Shown here: one piece after another, positions 5,374-6,871 of the stretch
How positions within the stretch are numbered: position 1 is the stretch's first letter
Layout of the letters: the number at the start of each line of letters is the position of its first letter
Source of the DNA: Bacteroidota bacterium
GTDB taxonomy: Bacteria > Bacteroidota > Ignavibacteria > Ignavibacteriales > Melioribacteraceae
NCBI GenBank assembly: GCA_021812745.1
Contig: JAKAMS010000135.1
Location: forward strand, 1 to 6,871
Length of the DNA stretch: 6,871 bases
Direction of reading: 5' to 3'
Made by a program: the position numbers and the translations under genes
The notes under the pieces: generated by a model
Seen by the model: only the letters and a program-made list of their open reading frames with translations
What the model was told of the DNA's origin: nothing
Databases searched by the model: none

Positions 5374-6871
5374 ATGAATTGGCTCAATAGTTTCAGCATT
5401 TTTACAACAGGCAGCATACTATTGATTTTACTATTCGTAATTCTGCTTGCTGCCTTTTCTTTTTTTATTTACAAGTACACAATTCCAAAAGTCACTTCCC
5501 GTTTAAGAACATTACTGATCATCATCAGATCTTTAATTTTTGGATTGATATTATTTCTCATCTTTGAACCCGCTCTTTCGTTTATTAAGAAAGAAAAGGT
5601 CGAATCCGGCACTTACATTTATATTGATAACTCAAATTCAATTGCGGCTAAAGATAGTTCAGAGAGAATTGCTAGAACCATCTCGCTTATAGATGATTTG
5701 AATTCTTCCGGCGGAATCAACGCAAAGTTTTTTACATTCGGAAAGAAGATTGATTCACTCTATCCCGGGAAAAAAGAAAAGATTAATTTCAGCGCACAGC
5801 AGACAAATTTTTCCAACATCGTTGATCATATTAAAAAAAATAATGCGCGGATAAATTCCGTTGTTATTTTAAGTGACGGCATAATAACTGAAGGAATTGA
5901 CCCGACCTACCAGGCGGAAAAATTACAGGTTCCTATTTTTACTATCGGCATTGGAGATTCTACGCAAAAGAAAGATGTTGAGATTTATAATGTTCTTTAC
6001 AACCAATTTATTTATGCAGGCAAGCAAACCCAAATAGACGTCGCTCTTAAAAACAACGGTTTTGAGAATAAAAACACGAGGGTTTCTTTCTTTGAAGAAA
6101 AAACTTTAATCGAATCGAAAGATGCAACATTAAGCGGAACAGGATTAGATAAAATTTCTTTCAATTATAAACCGGCAAACGGCGGTGAAAAGAAATTGCG
6201 TGTTGTAGTTTCTCCTTTGGAGGGTGAAGCTTCCACGGCTAATAACAGCAGAACATTCTATCTTGATGTACTTGATACCAAATTAAAAGTTTGCTTGATT
6301 GCAGGCACTCCATCGGCTGATGTTTCAGCAATTTCAAAGTCAATTTCAACTGATAGGAACATTCAGCTCAAAAAACTGATTCAAATCTCGCAGAATAAAT
6401 TTTGGAATGATGTAAAGCCAACGGTTATAGACAGTGCAGACCTTATTTTCATTGTTGATTTTCCTACATCTAACTCATCCCAAGCTTTGATTGATAAAAT
6501 TTCTTCTGCAATAACTATAAACAAACCATTTTTCTTTTTGCTTTCCGGCAATGTAGCTTTAGCTAAACTAAAAGAATTTGAGAAAGCTCTTCCCTTTTCA
6601 TTTACCAAACCGGTAAACGAATTCTTACAAGTGCAACCCGATTTGAATACGGAATCTTTTTCATCCTATTTTTCTACAGGGAACAATCAAAAAAATATTT
6701 GGGATAACTTACCGCCTGTTTCACAATTTGCAACCGAGCTTTCCAGTAAACCGGGCAGCAATGTGCTGGTGAAATCCAAGGTGAAGAATATTCCAATCGG
6801 TAATCCGTTAATTATATCGAGAAGCTTAGGCAAACAAAGAGTCTTTTCTATCTTAGCCGGAGATATCTGGA
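5374..6871 (+). CDS. Membrane-anchored VWA-domain protein, 3' end beyond window
   Basis: The visible 499 residues begin with two hydrophobic segments (about 13-33 and 46-66) joined by a short basic loop (YKYTIPKVTSRLR, 33-45). This predicts an inner-membrane hairpin with the remainder probably periplasmic. A von Willebrand factor A domain follows (about 79-195) with a complete metal-ion site: DNSNS (85-89, DxSxS type), Thr144 and Asp168 in LSDG (166-169), then VPIFTIGIG (186-194). Next comes a beta-sandwich-like stretch (about 200-300: YAGKQTQIDVALKNNG, then RTFYLDVLD), and a domain starting LKVCLIAGTP (304-313) that resembles the glutamine-amidotransferase-like fold seen in related VWA membrane proteins of Bacteroidota. 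RVFSILAGDIW (489-499) at the window edge fits that class. A large extracytoplasmic protein with a further C-terminal membrane segment is expected but not visible. The ATG at 5374 is the first start after an in-frame TAA. No Shine-Dalgarno is seen. It lies 14 nt after surE and is probably co-transcribed. Function is unknown; it is BatA-like only in general layout. Confidence 0.9.
   Translation, partial: MNWLNSFSIFTTGSILLILLFVILLAAFSFFIYKYTIPKVTSRLRTLLIIIRSLIFGLILFLIFEPALSFIKKEKVESGTYIYIDNSNSIAAKDSSERIARTISLIDDLNSSGGINAKFFTFGKKIDSLYPGKKEKINFSAQQTNFSNIVDHIKKNNARINSVVILSDGIITEGIDPTYQAEKLQVPIFTIGIGDSTQKKDVEIYNVLYNQFIYAGKQTQIDVALKNNGFENKNTRVSFFEEKTLIESKDATLSGTGLDKISFNYKPANGGEKKLRVVVSPLEGEASTANNSRTFYLDVLDTKLKVCLIAGTPSADVSAISKSISTDRNIQLKKLIQISQNKFWNDVKPTVIDSADLIFIVDFPTSNSSQALIDKISSAITINKPFFFLLSGNVALAKLKEFEKALPFSFTKPVNEFLQVQPDLNTESFSSYFSTGNNQKNIWDNLPPVSQFATELSSKPGSNVLVKSKVKNIPIGNPLIISRSLGKQRVFSILAGDIW

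Noticed and set aside
6381..6608. A 75-codon open frame on the minus strand inside the VWA gene
   Set aside because: The plus strand is continuously coding for the VWA protein here, and the antisense product has no recognisable features.

Overview
This AT-rich window (low-GC by eye) carries seven protein genes in two divergent groups and looks like chromosomal housekeeping DNA. No mobile element, tRNA, rRNA or CRISPR array was seen. A secreted protein with a Bacteroidota-style signal peptide (ending FSQ), mostly weak or absent Shine-Dalgarno sequences, TTG starts and a TAnnTTTG promoter-like element suggest a member of the Bacteroidota/Ignavibacteria/Chlorobi (FCB) group. Ignavibacteria is my best guess. 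It is an inference from style and gene content, not from a phylogenetic marker.

Minus strand, read from 4423 down to 1: a secreted beta-rich protein of unknown function (3587-4423), a solitary SPPY-type DNA methyltransferase with a TTG start (2711-3580), xseA (1539-2714), xseB (1327-1542) and dxs (1-1306, C-terminus beyond the window edge). Spacing is very tight: a 6-nt gap, two ATGA stop/start overlaps, then a 20-nt gap. They probably form one operon. XseA and XseB make exonuclease VII, which degrades single-stranded DNA. Dxs makes 1-deoxyxylulose 5-phosphate for isoprenoid, thiamine and pyridoxal synthesis. The xseA-xseB-dxs neighbourhood is common in bacteria (often with ispA, absent here). 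The methyltransferase and the secreted protein are the accessory members.

Positions 4424-4588 are the divergent intergenic region, the longest gene-free stretch (165 nt). It holds a candidate promoter for the plus-strand group.

Plus strand: surE (4589-5359, TTG start), a survival-type nucleotidase, followed after 14 nt by the start of a large membrane-anchored von Willebrand factor A (VWA) protein with a complete metal-ion site (5374 to the window end, incomplete).

I found no convincing undescribed system. The best lead is the stand-alone DNA methyltransferase whose stop overlaps the start of the exonuclease VII large subunit, with no restriction enzyme in sight.
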